From assembly GCA_039028155.1 (NCBI GenBank), contig JBCCIS010000033.1, positions 1 through 59,174 on the forward strand: a DNA stretch of 59,174 nucleotides, written 5' to 3'. Shown piece by piece: positions 18,108 to 25,777 of the stretch (the stretch's first letter is position 1; each line of letters starts with the position of its first letter). The notes beneath the pieces are model-generated. The model was not told where the DNA came from and searched no databases. It was given only the letters and a program-made list of their open reading frames with translations. Both the position numbers and the translations under genes were made by a program. Origin of the DNA: Pseudomonadota bacterium (GTDB lineage Bacteria > Pseudomonadota > Alphaproteobacteria > SP197).

Positions 18108-18833
18108 CTAGCGCGCGATTGCCGCAGATCGCTCTGCATCCAGGGATTCGGCAAGTTCCTCAAGGCGCTGCTTATCTTGGATATAGAGCACCTTGTCGCG
18201 TTTTTCGACGATACCGTCCTGGGTCAAATGGCTGACCACCCGGGCGACCGTCTCGCGGGTTGTGCTGGCGCGACCGGCGATCTCCTTGTGGGCCGGCATC
18301 GGGTAGATGACCCAGAAACCGGCGCCGGCTGCATCGGGCTTGCACATGCGCAAGAGCTCCAGATAGACGCGCTGAACGGCGCCTAGCGTGCTCAGGTCCA
18401 TGATCCGGTCGTCGCAGGTCCTGACGATCTTGGCCAGGCGGCGCACCACGGTTTGCAGCACCGATGGGTGCCGGCTCATCAGATCGAGGAAGGCGCTGGG
18501 CGACATCATCGCTACCTGGGCCGCCTTGACCGCGACCACGGTGGCCGATCGCGGCTCGCCGTCGATCGCGGCGAGCTCGCCGAAATAGCCACCGGTGTCG
18601 ACGATGGCGTAGGCGACCTCACGGCCGGACCGCGAATAATTGACTATTCTGACCGCGCCATCGGCGACCAGAAATACGTCGCGGTTGTCGCTGGCGCGGT
18701 CCATGATCTGTTCGCCGGCCTTGTAATTGCGCCAGCGGACGTTCTTTTCGAGCGCCTTGATTTCGTCCTCCGAGAGCTCGGAGAGCAGTTCGATGCCTGT
18801 CAAACCGCGATTTTTGGTTGTCGGCTCGACCAC
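18108..18833 (-). CDS. Crp/Fnr-family transcription regulator (cAMP-binding type)
   Basis: 241 residues from GTG 18833, chosen because a GGGGG ribosome site lies 6 bases upstream; the longer frame starts inside the putative promoter. The N-terminal cyclic-nucleotide domain has GGYFGELAAIDGEPRSATVVA, close to the Crp cAMP-pocket pattern (Glu, Arg, Ser). The C-terminal winged helix contains HKEIAGRASTTRETVARVVSHL. The cysteine cluster of oxygen-sensing Fnr is absent at the N-terminus. It is divergent from putA with a 160-base gap, which makes it a candidate regulator of proline use. Confidence 0.9.
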   Translation of the reverse strand: MVEPTTKNRGLTGIELLSELSEDEIKALEKNVRWRNYKAGEQIMDRASDNRDVFLVADGAVRIVNYSRSGREVAYAIVDTGGYFGELAAIDGEPRSATVVAVKAAQVAMMSPSAFLDLMSRHPSVLQTVVRRLAKIVRTCDDRIMDLSTLGAVQRVYLELLRMCKPDAAGAGFWVIYPMPAHKEIAGRASTTRETVARVVSHLTQDGIVEKRDKVLYIQDKQRLEELAESLDAERSAAIAR

Positions 18834-18847
18834 GTTGATCCCCCAAT

Positions 18848-18864
18848 CGCCGGCTATTCCGGCG
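18848..18864. promoter_or_regulatory. Inverted repeat in the crp-like/putA divergent region
   Basis: CGCCGG and CCGGCG (18848-18853, 18859-18864) form a perfect 6-bp dyad around CTATT. It sits 15 bases upstream of the regulator start, in the 160-base region between the two divergent genes. It could be an operator or a hairpin in the regulator's leader. No clear TGTGA-N6-TCACA or TTGAT-N4-ATCAA site was found here. Confidence 0.35.
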
Positions 18865-18993
18865 TAGATAGTAGCAAACCCAAGGCATCGGGTGCAAAAG
18901 TAGTCAGAATATGGCAACGGATGGCGTCACTTACCAGCATTGACCCGCAGCCGGCTCCAGGGTCGGCGTGAACCAAGCCAAGAGGTCAAGTCA

Positions 18994-21900
18994 TTGGACA
19001 ACGCGCAAAGCCGGCAAAGTACGACAGGGGTTGAGACCGACCCGCTTGTCTTTTCGCAGCAACCAGCACCCTATGACAACCTGCGTCATCGGCTGAATGC
19101 CGCCTATCGCGAGGACGAGGCGGCCGCCGTCGACGGTCTGCTCGAACTGGCGACGTTCGATGAAGCGACCCGGCGCAGAATCCGGCGTCGCGCCCGCGAG
19201 CTGGTCGCTCATGTCCGGGCCCGTCGCCAGCAGACCGGCGGCATCGACGCTTTCATGAGCGAATATGACCTGTCGAGCCAGGAAGGCATCGTCTTGATGT
19301 GCATGGCTGAGGCGCTGCTGCGAATTCCCGATGCAGACACCGCCGATAAGCTGATTCGCGACAAGATTTCGGTCGCCAACTGGGAAGAGCACCTTGGCGG
19401 CAGCGATTCTCTGTTCGTCAACGCATCGACCTGGGGCTTGTTGCTGACCGGGCGCGTGGTCAACCTGGACCGCACCTGGCGCGACGACATCGCCCGCAAC
19501 ATCGGCAAGCTGATCACCCGCGCCGGTGAGCCGATCATCCGCCAGGCGATGACACAGGCCATGCGCATCATGGGCCGTCAGTTCGTCATGGGGCGCACCA
19601 TCGACGAAGCGTTGGAGCGCGCGCGTGACTCGGAGAACCGCGGCTATCGCCACTCCTATGACATGCTGGGCGAGGCGGCCCGCACCATGGCCGATGCCGA
19701 TGGCTATATGGCGGCGTATGAAAAAGCGATCGTGCGCGTCGGTGCATCGACCAACGAACAGGATGAATTCGCCAAGCCGAGCATATCGGTGAAACTGTCG
19801 GCGCTGCATCCCCGTTACGAACTCGCCCAGGCCGACCGCATCATGGCGGAGCTCGCGCCGCGTCTGTTGGAACTCTCGCGCCTGGCTCGCCAGAACGGCA
19901 TCGCGTTGACCGTCGATGCGGAGGAGGCCGACCGGCTGGACCTGTCACTTGACGTCTTCGCCTGGGTCGCGGCCGATGACAGCCTGAAGGACTGGGACGG
20001 TCTGGGCCTGGCGGTACAGGCCTATCAAAAACGCGCGATCCACCTGATCGATTGGCTCGCGCAACTGGCCACCGATCAGAGGCGTCGTCTGCCGATACGC
20101 CTGGTAAAAGGCGCCTACTGGGATACGGAGATCAAGCGGACGCAAGAGCAGGGGCTGGATGGCTATCCCGTGTTCACCCGCAAACCCAGCACCGATGTCT
20201 CCTATATCGCCTGCGCAACGAAGCTGCTGGGGCAGCCTAAGGTGTTCTATCCACAGTTCGCGACGCACAATGCACAGTCGCTCGCCACGATCCTGACGCT
20301 TGCCGAGGGACGCCGTGACTTCGAGTTTCAGCGGCTTCACGGTATGGGCGAGGCGCTCTACGAAGAGATCATCGGCGACGACAAGCTTGGCTTGAGTTGC
20401 CGTGTCTATGCGCCGGTCGGCAGCCACGAACATCTGCTGGCTTACTTGGTTCGACGGCTATTGGAGAACGGCGCGAACACCTCCTTCGTCAACCGCATTG
20501 TTGATGACGATTTGCCGCTGGATATCATGGTCGTCGATCCGGCCGACCAGGTGCGCCATGCCGAGCCGCGCGCGCATCCGGCGATACCCTTGCCGGCGGA
20601 TCTGTTCGGGCCTGAGCGAAAGAACGCGCGGGGCATCGACCTGGCTGACCGCGAAGTCCTGGTGACGTTGGCGCGCGACATGGAAGCGGCCGCTGCCAGA
20701 CCATTCAGCGCCGCCCCGATAGTCAACGGTCGCGCGGTTCAAGGCGCCGAACGTGTCATCACGGACCCCGCAGATCGCCGTCGCGATGTCGGCACTGTCG
20801 TCGATTCGTCCGAGGCTGATATGGAGGCTGCCTTGGCGAGCGCCCATAAGGCCGCGCCCGGTTGGTCCGCGACACCGGCCGACGAGCGGGCGGCGTGCCT
20901 GGAACGTGCAGCCGATTTGCTGGAAGCCAACATGGCCGAGGCAATGGCGATCGCCGCGCGCGAAGCCGGCAAGACGCTGGTCGACGGCGTTGCCGAGGTG
21001 CGCGAGGCCGTCGACTTCTGCCGCTACTATGCGCAACGCGCCAGAATGGATTTCAGCGGCGACGCGGTGCTGCCCGGACCGACCGGCGAACGCAATGTCA
21101 TCCGCCTTGCTGGGCGCGGCGTCTTCCTGTGTATCGCGCCGTGGAACTTTCCGCTCGCGATCTTCACCGGCCAGGTGAGTGCCGCCCTTGCCGCCGGCAA
21201 CGCGGTGCTGGCCAAGCCGGCGGAGCAGACGTCGGTCATGGGTGCCTTCGCCGTACGTCTGCTGCATCAGGCCGGCATCCCCACGGACGTCCTGCATCTG
21301 CTGCCCGGAGACGGCGCGGCGATCGGCGGTCGGCTTGTCGGCGACAGCCGCATTGCCGGCGTGTGCTTCACCGGGTCAACGGAGACGGCCCATATCATCA
21401 ACCGCACGCTCGCCGAACGTGACGGCCCAATCGTGCCGTTGATCGCGGAGACCGGCGGTCAGAACGCGATGCTTGTCGATTCAAGCGCGCTGCCCGAGCA
21501 GGTTGTCGCCGATGTCATACGCTCGGCCGTCAACAGCGCGGGCCAGCGTTGTTCGGCGCTGCGCGTCCTGTTCGTGCAGCGCGACGTCGCCGACCATGTC
21601 ATCACAATGCTAACCGGCGCCATGGAGGAACTGCAGATCGGCGACCCCGGTCTGATCGCCACCGATGTCGGGCCGGTCATCGATGATGAGGCCAAAGCGA
21701 TGTTGGAGGCCCATGCCGAACGTATGGACCGTGAGGCCAGGCTGCTGTTCCGCGCGACACTGCCGCAAGCATGCAGCCACGGCACGTTCGTCGCGCCCCG
21801 GGCCTACGAAATCGGATCGCTGGACCGACTTCAGCGCGAGGTGTTCGGTCCCATTCTGCACGTCGTGCGGTTTGCTTCCGATGACCTGGACAAGGTGATC

Positions 21901-22191
21901 GACGCGGTGAACGGCACCGGCTACGGCCTGACGCTCGGCATCCATACGCGCATCGACGAAACCGCGCGCCACATCGTGGAGCGCGCCCGCGTCGGCAACA
22001 TCTATGTCAACCGCAACATGATCGGCGCCATCGTCGGGTCGCAGCCGTTTGGCGGCGAGGGCTTGTCGGGGACCGGACCTAAAGCCGGCGGTCCGCATTA
22101 CCTCCACCGTTTCGCAACCGAACGCGTCGTCTCGACCGATACGACGGCGGCCGGTGGCAATGCGGCCCTAATGACGCTGGAAGAAGGCTAG
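18994..22191 (+). CDS. putA: Bifunctional proline dehydrogenase / P5C dehydrogenase PutA
   Basis: 1065 residues from TTG 18994, which has a GAGG site 8 bases upstream; an in-frame TTG at 18940 lacks one. The PRODH barrel (about 190-480) shows KLSALHPRYE, RLVKGAYWD and FQRLHGMGEALYEE; the aldehyde dehydrogenase part (about 540-1040) shows IAPWNFPLAIFTGQVS, AETGGQNAML and the catalytic cysteine in GQRCSALRVLF. Together they oxidise proline to glutamate, passing electrons to the quinone pool and NAD. No ribbon-helix-helix DNA-binding domain precedes PRODH, so this PutA is not its own repressor. A Crp-like regulator is divergent. Confidence 0.94.
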   Translation: MDNAQSRQSTTGVETDPLVFSQQPAPYDNLRHRLNAAYREDEAAAVDGLLELATFDEATRRRIRRRARELVAHVRARRQQTGGIDAFMSEYDLSSQEGIVLMCMAEALLRIPDADTADKLIRDKISVANWEEHLGGSDSLFVNASTWGLLLTGRVVNLDRTWRDDIARNIGKLITRAGEPIIRQAMTQAMRIMGRQFVMGRTIDEALERARDSENRGYRHSYDMLGEAARTMADADGYMAAYEKAIVRVGASTNEQDEFAKPSISVKLSALHPRYELAQADRIMAELAPRLLELSRLARQNGIALTVDAEEADRLDLSLDVFAWVAADDSLKDWDGLGLAVQAYQKRAIHLIDWLAQLATDQRRRLPIRLVKGAYWDTEIKRTQEQGLDGYPVFTRKPSTDVSYIACATKLLGQPKVFYPQFATHNAQSLATILTLAEGRRDFEFQRLHGMGEALYEEIIGDDKLGLSCRVYAPVGSHEHLLAYLVRRLLENGANTSFVNRIVDDDLPLDIMVVDPADQVRHAEPRAHPAIPLPADLFGPERKNARGIDLADREVLVTLARDMEAAAARPFSAAPIVNGRAVQGAERVITDPADRRRDVGTVVDSSEADMEAALASAHKAAPGWSATPADERAACLERAADLLEANMAEAMAIAAREAGKTLVDGVAEVREAVDFCRYYAQRARMDFSGDAVLPGPTGERNVIRLAGRGVFLCIAPWNFPLAIFTGQVSAALAAGNAVLAKPAEQTSVMGAFAVRLLHQAGIPTDVLHLLPGDGAAIGGRLVGDSRIAGVCFTGSTETAHIINRTLAERDGPIVPLIAETGGQNAMLVDSSALPEQVVADVIRSAVNSAGQRCSALRVLFVQRDVADHVITMLTGAMEELQIGDPGLIATDVGPVIDDEAKAMLEAHAERMDREARLLFRATLPQACSHGTFVAPRAYEIGSLDRLQREVFGPILHVVRFASDDLDKVIDAVNGTGYGLTLGIHTRIDETARHIVERARVGNIYVNRNMIGAIVGSQPFGGEGLSGTGPKAGGPHYLHRFATERVVSTDTTAAGGNAALMTLEEG

Positions 22192-22215
22192 GGCGCTTCC
22201 CATCTAGCCAGCATC

Positions 22216-22320
22216 GCCAGCCCACTTCCCCGCACGGCCACCCATGGCACCCTACTCGGGGTGGCCTCGGCGAAAACGCCTCTCGGCGTACTGCCCCGGA
22301 GGCGGGGGGAGTGGGATGGC
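22216..22320. repeat. Intergenic palindromic repeat, copy A
   Basis: Outer arms at 22216-22233 and 22301-22320 are near-complementary. An inner dyad GGCCACCC/GGGTGGCC lies at 22236-22243 and 22259-22266, and a small hairpin GGCG-AAAA-CGCC at 22269-22280. A 15-base core, CGGCCACCCATGGCA (22235-22249), is identical to copy B at 45924-45938, and the outer arms are similar too (CCAGCCC.CT). It fills the gap between convergent putA and the LpxR-like gene, so it may also end both transcripts. It resembles mobile REP-type palindromes. Confidence 0.7.
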
Positions 22321-22353
22321 TACGGCCCGTGCGAGCGGGGAACGATCGAGATT

Positions 22354-23385
22354 CTAGAACCCGGTCGATACCGTGACCGCGCCATAGACATCCGGCGCGT
22401 CCTGACCTTCAAACTCTTTCGAGCGGAAAATCTGGGTGAAGCCCATGCGTACGTCGCCCAGCGTGGCGACGATTCCGGTTTGAAACTCGCCGACCAGGTA
22501 CTTCTTGTCGACGCGGTGGCTGTCGCGGAACGTGTTGCCGTCCAAGAAGATGTTGTAGGCGACCGCGCGTCCCTGAACGCCGCCGAACACATACCAGTTG
22601 AAGTCATCCCAACCGCGCCGTTCGAAGTAGCCGGAACCGGGCAGGCTGGGCTGGATCAGCGGCGGGCCAAAGTCCTGACTCAGATCGCTGCCGAGCCGCA
22701 GCATCAGCCCGGTCGAGCCGTAGGTATAGACGTTGCCGAGCGCAAAACCCCAGTTGGGCGTTGCGTCGACCTCAAGACCAAACACATCCATCGGCGCGTA
22801 GCCGTGAAACTGCCGTTCGTAGGTCAGCATGGCGGCCGGTTCGTTGCGCAATTGATTGTCCCAGCCTTCACCGATCGGCGCGCTGATGATGCGATGAAAC
22901 TCGGTCTGGACCTGCTCGGCATAGGAGGCCGGACCAACGACACCGAGCGACAGCGACACGAGATCGCGCCGCGCCGCCGTGGTCGACTCGACGCCGATGT
23001 CGACATAGAGCCAGCCGGCATAGGGACGGTCGTCCTCGACCACTTCGGTCGCCGACAGGTCATCGGGCGTGAACATGCTCTGGCCTATGGCAAAGCTGGT
23101 TCTAAGGTCGCCCCATTCGTCGAAGAAAGGCAGCGCCTGAACGCCCTTGCGCACGAAGCCCGGGACATCGTTGGCGCCGGAGAAATAGGAGAGGCGCATG
23201 CCGTGCGTGTACTGACTGTCGTCTTCGGATACGAAGTAGTCGTTCTCAACCTGCGCGGTGATAATCGGCCCTTTGCCGTCACGCCGTTCTGTCGGTGGGT
23301 TGGCATCGTCGCCATCGTCGGCTGCGGCCGGTTGACCGGCCACGAGAAGACATGCCGCGATACCAATCAGCCACCTGTTATCCAA
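22354..23385 (-). CDS. LpxR-family outer-membrane lipid A deacylase-like protein (DUF2219)
   Basis: 343 residues. A signal peptide (about 1-22, ending VAGQPAAA) is followed by an acidic linker and a beta-barrel-like sequence that ends in phenylalanine, as outer-membrane barrels do. Family features are QVENDYFVSEDDSQYTHG, carrying the Asn-Asp pair and Thr of the LpxR active site, and DDRPYAGWLYVDIG. LpxR removes the 3'-acyloxyacyl group of lipid A; whether this relative does so is inference. The start is TTG, overlapping the last codons of the upstream alcohol dehydrogenase, so it is probably coupled to it. Confidence 0.82.
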   Translation of the reverse strand: MDNRWLIGIAACLLVAGQPAAADDGDDANPPTERRDGKGPIITAQVENDYFVSEDDSQYTHGMRLSYFSGANDVPGFVRKGVQALPFFDEWGDLRTSFAIGQSMFTPDDLSATEVVEDDRPYAGWLYVDIGVESTTAARRDLVSLSLGVVGPASYAEQVQTEFHRIISAPIGEGWDNQLRNEPAAMLTYERQFHGYAPMDVFGLEVDATPNWGFALGNVYTYGSTGLMLRLGSDLSQDFGPPLIQPSLPGSGYFERRGWDDFNWYVFGGVQGRAVAYNIFLDGNTFRDSHRVDKKYLVGEFQTGIVATLGDVRMGFTQIFRSKEFEGQDAPDVYGAVTVSTGF

Positions 23386-24553
23386 GCGTTCCGTCCATGG
23401 CGTTTCGGAAAACCTTAGCCAGGTTGTCCTGGTTCAGCGGCACCGGGTTGGTGCCGGCTGTCGGATCGTTGGCCGCCTGTCGGATCAGGTCGTCGGTCTG
23501 GCTGTCGTCGACGCCAAGATCGCGCAGGGTATGGTCGATGGAAAGTTCGTTGCGCAAATCCAGGACCCACGTAAGGACGGCATCGAAGGACGGGTCGGGC
23601 AGCCCCAGATAGCGGGCCAGTCCCGTGTAACGGTCCGCGACGGCGTCGCGGTTGAAGACCATGACATAGGGCATGACTACGGCATTAGTGCGGCCGTGAT
23701 GGGTGTGGAATAAGGCGCCGATTGGATGGGACAGCGAATGGATCGCGCCGAGGCCTTTCTGGAACGACGTCGCGCCCATGGTCGCGGCGACAAGCATGTT
23801 GCCGCGCGCTTCAAGGTCACTGCCGTCGGCCACCGCGCGTGGCAGGAACTCTTTGACCAGTCCGATACCTTCTAACGCGATGCCATCGGCCATCGGGTGA
23901 TAACCTGGCGCGCTAAGGGCCTCGAGGTTGTGGGCCAGGGCATCCATGCCGGTCCACGCGGTGATGTTGGCGGGCAGCCCAACCGTCAGTTCGGGGTCCG
24001 AGATGACCACGGCGGGCAGCATCTTGGGATGAAAAATGATCTTCTTGGTGTTGTCGCTTCTGTCGGTAATGACCGAGGCGCGCCCGACCTCCGATCCGGT
24101 TCCCGCCGTCGTCGGCACGGCGATGATCGGCGGGATGGCGTCGGCATCGGCGCGTGTCCACCAGTCTTCGCGATCCTCGAAGTCCCAGATCGGCCGGTCC
24201 TGGCCGACCATCAGCGCGATCGCCTTGGCCGCGTCCATGCCGCTGCCGCCGCCCCAGGCGATCACACCGTCGTGCCCACCCTCACGCATGACCGCGACGC
24301 CTTCTTCGACGTTCTTGCCGACGGGATTGGGTTGAAGGTCGGAGAACAGGCCGGTTGGCAGGCCGTCGGCTTCGTTGGCGGCGATCGCGTCCTTGACCAT
24401 TGGCAGATCCACCAGGCCGGGATCGGTCACCAACAGCGGGCGGGTCATACCGAGTTCGCGGCAGATCGCCGGCAGTTCGGCAATCCGTCCGGCCCCAAAG
24501 CGCATGGCGGTCGGATAGCTCCAGTTGGCGTGGGGCAGACTCTTGGTTGTCAT
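23378..24553 (-). CDS. Iron-containing alcohol dehydrogenase
   Basis: 391 residues from ATG 24553. Family III alcohol dehydrogenase: the NAD-binding part has VIAWGGGSGMDAAKAIAL and VPTTAGTGSEVGRASVI. The metal-binding part has GMDALAHNLEAL, IHSLSHPIGALFHTHHGRTNAV with the expected Asp and three His ligands. Such enzymes reduce aldehydes or oxidise alcohols with NAD(P)H. A paralogue is at 36584. It precedes the LpxR-like gene, an unusual pairing with no obvious metabolic sense. The substrate is unknown. Confidence 0.9.
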   Translation of the reverse strand: MTTKSLPHANWSYPTAMRFGAGRIAELPAICRELGMTRPLLVTDPGLVDLPMVKDAIAANEADGLPTGLFSDLQPNPVGKNVEEGVAVMREGGHDGVIAWGGGSGMDAAKAIALMVGQDRPIWDFEDREDWWTRADADAIPPIIAVPTTAGTGSEVGRASVITDRSDNTKKIIFHPKMLPAVVISDPELTVGLPANITAWTGMDALAHNLEALSAPGYHPMADGIALEGIGLVKEFLPRAVADGSDLEARGNMLVAATMGATSFQKGLGAIHSLSHPIGALFHTHHGRTNAVVMPYVMVFNRDAVADRYTGLARYLGLPDPSFDAVLTWVLDLRNELSIDHTLRDLGVDDSQTDDLIRQAANDPTAGTNPVPLNQDNLAKVFRNAMDGTLG

Positions 24554-24653
24554 CGGTTGGCTTCCCTGATTACGTGGACCGTTGCAGTGCGTTGCCGCGG
24601 GGTCATAGAACGCCATGTCTAGCGCCGCGACGCGGGCAAGGGGAGTGGAATTT

Positions 24654-25547
24654 TTGGCTGAACCCATCGATGTCATCTTTGACACCGATCCCGGCAAGGA
24701 TGACGCCTTTGCCTTGTTTCTGGCGCTCGCCGCCGCCGACCGTTTGAACGTGATGGCTTTGACCACGGCGGCGGGCAATCTGGGCCTGGAAACCACGACG
24801 GCGGCGGCGCGGCGGATCGTGGAAGCGGCGGGTCGACCCGAAATCCCGGTCTATAGCGGCTGTCCGGCGCCTTTACTGTCCGCACATGAACCGTTACCGC
24901 ATCTCCATGGCCATGACGGCCTCGGCGGTTCGGGGCTGCCGGAAATGGCCCGCGGCCCGGAACCAGACCACGCGGTCGCCAAGCTGATCGAGTTGATCGA
25001 CAGGGCCTCGGCGCCCGTGACGGTGGCGGCGATCGCGCCGCTGACCAATCTGGCGGTCGCCTTCACCATGCGACCGGATCTCGCCGCCAAGCTGGCGCGG
25101 CTGGTGATCATGGGCGGCGCCAGATCCGCCGGCAACATCACCGATCATGCCGAGTTCAACATTCACGTCGACCCGCACGCCGCCCAGATCGTACTGACGG
25201 CCGGAGCACCAACGGTGCTGGTGCCGCTAGATATCACCCGCCCAACCTTGCCGGAGCCGGACTGGTTTGATGGCCTGGCCGGCTTCGGGACGCTGGGGCG
25301 GGCCATTGCGGGTATGTGGCGTGAGCGGTCCATGCCGCTGCACGATGTCATCGTGACCGCCTACCTGCTGTGGCCCGACCTCTTTGCCCTGGAACGCTGC
25401 AGGGTCGATGTCGATGTCGACAACCAGGAGACACGGGGCCGCACGCGGATTGAGGCCACATCGGATGGGTCCATCGATGTCGTCGCCGATATCGACAGGG
25501 ATAGGCTTTATGAGAGTATAGAATCGACTTTAAGATCGTATAAATAG
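24654..25547 (+). CDS. Nucleoside hydrolase (IU-NH family)
   Basis: 297 residues from TTG 24654, which has an AGGGGAG site about 8 bases upstream; an in-frame ATG at 24615 lacks one and adds 13 residues. The calcium-binding motif DTDPGKDDA (residues 10-18) defines the family, and AAGNLGLETTTAAA and the His-containing MPLHDVIVTAYLL are also typical. It cleaves the N-glycosidic bond of ribonucleosides in salvage. The last dozen codons become AT-rich (ending LYESIESTLRSYK), merging into an AT-rich intergenic tract. Divergent from the alcohol dehydrogenase. Confidence 0.88.
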   Translation: MAEPIDVIFDTDPGKDDAFALFLALAAADRLNVMALTTAAGNLGLETTTAAARRIVEAAGRPEIPVYSGCPAPLLSAHEPLPHLHGHDGLGGSGLPEMARGPEPDHAVAKLIELIDRASAPVTVAAIAPLTNLAVAFTMRPDLAAKLARLVIMGGARSAGNITDHAEFNIHVDPHAAQIVLTAGAPTVLVPLDITRPTLPEPDWFDGLAGFGTLGRAIAGMWRERSMPLHDVIVTAYLLWPDLFALERCRVDVDVDNQETRGRTRIEATSDGSIDVVADIDRDRLYESIESTLRSYK

Positions 25548-25590
25548 TTTATATTTTACAATTATTTATATTGATTATCTAATATGCGCA
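25507..25590. other. AT-rich tract at the end of the nucleoside hydrolase gene
   Basis: The last codons of the hydrolase and the following 40 or so bases are strongly AT-rich (for example ATAGTTTATATTTTACAATT from 25545) in an otherwise GC-rich block. No gene fits the 230-base gap 25548-25777. It could be an UP-like promoter region, a protein-binding site or the edge of an inserted segment. Seen directly; the role is unknown. Confidence 0.5.
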
Positions 25591-25742
25591 TTGAGCGCGA
25601 TCCCGACATGCTCCGCCGCCACAAGACGCTGTTGATCGGGTGTTTGGCGGTCGTTTCTGGGCTGAATCCACCCTGCTATCGAATGGCGAGGTTGTGCAGT
25701 AGGTCACACCTCTTTAGGGGTATAGTCTGCAAGTATGGCAGC

Positions 25743-25760
25743 GAACCGGGGTAGCGGTTC
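25743..25760 (+). other. Leader hairpin before the HerA-like gene
   Basis: GAACCG-GGGTAG-CGGTTC, a perfect 6-bp stem with a 6-base loop. It lies 5 bases before the ribosome site AGGAG (25766-25770) of the HerA-like gene, so it could affect mRNA stability or translation. Confidence 0.35.
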
Positions 25761-25777
25761 GAGGCAGGAGAACCAGT

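Noticed and set aside
18834-18993. Fnr/Crp consensus box in the crp-like/putA region
   Set aside because: TTGATCCCCCAATC resembles half of an Fnr site only; the second half does not fit and it overlaps the regulator's own ribosome site.
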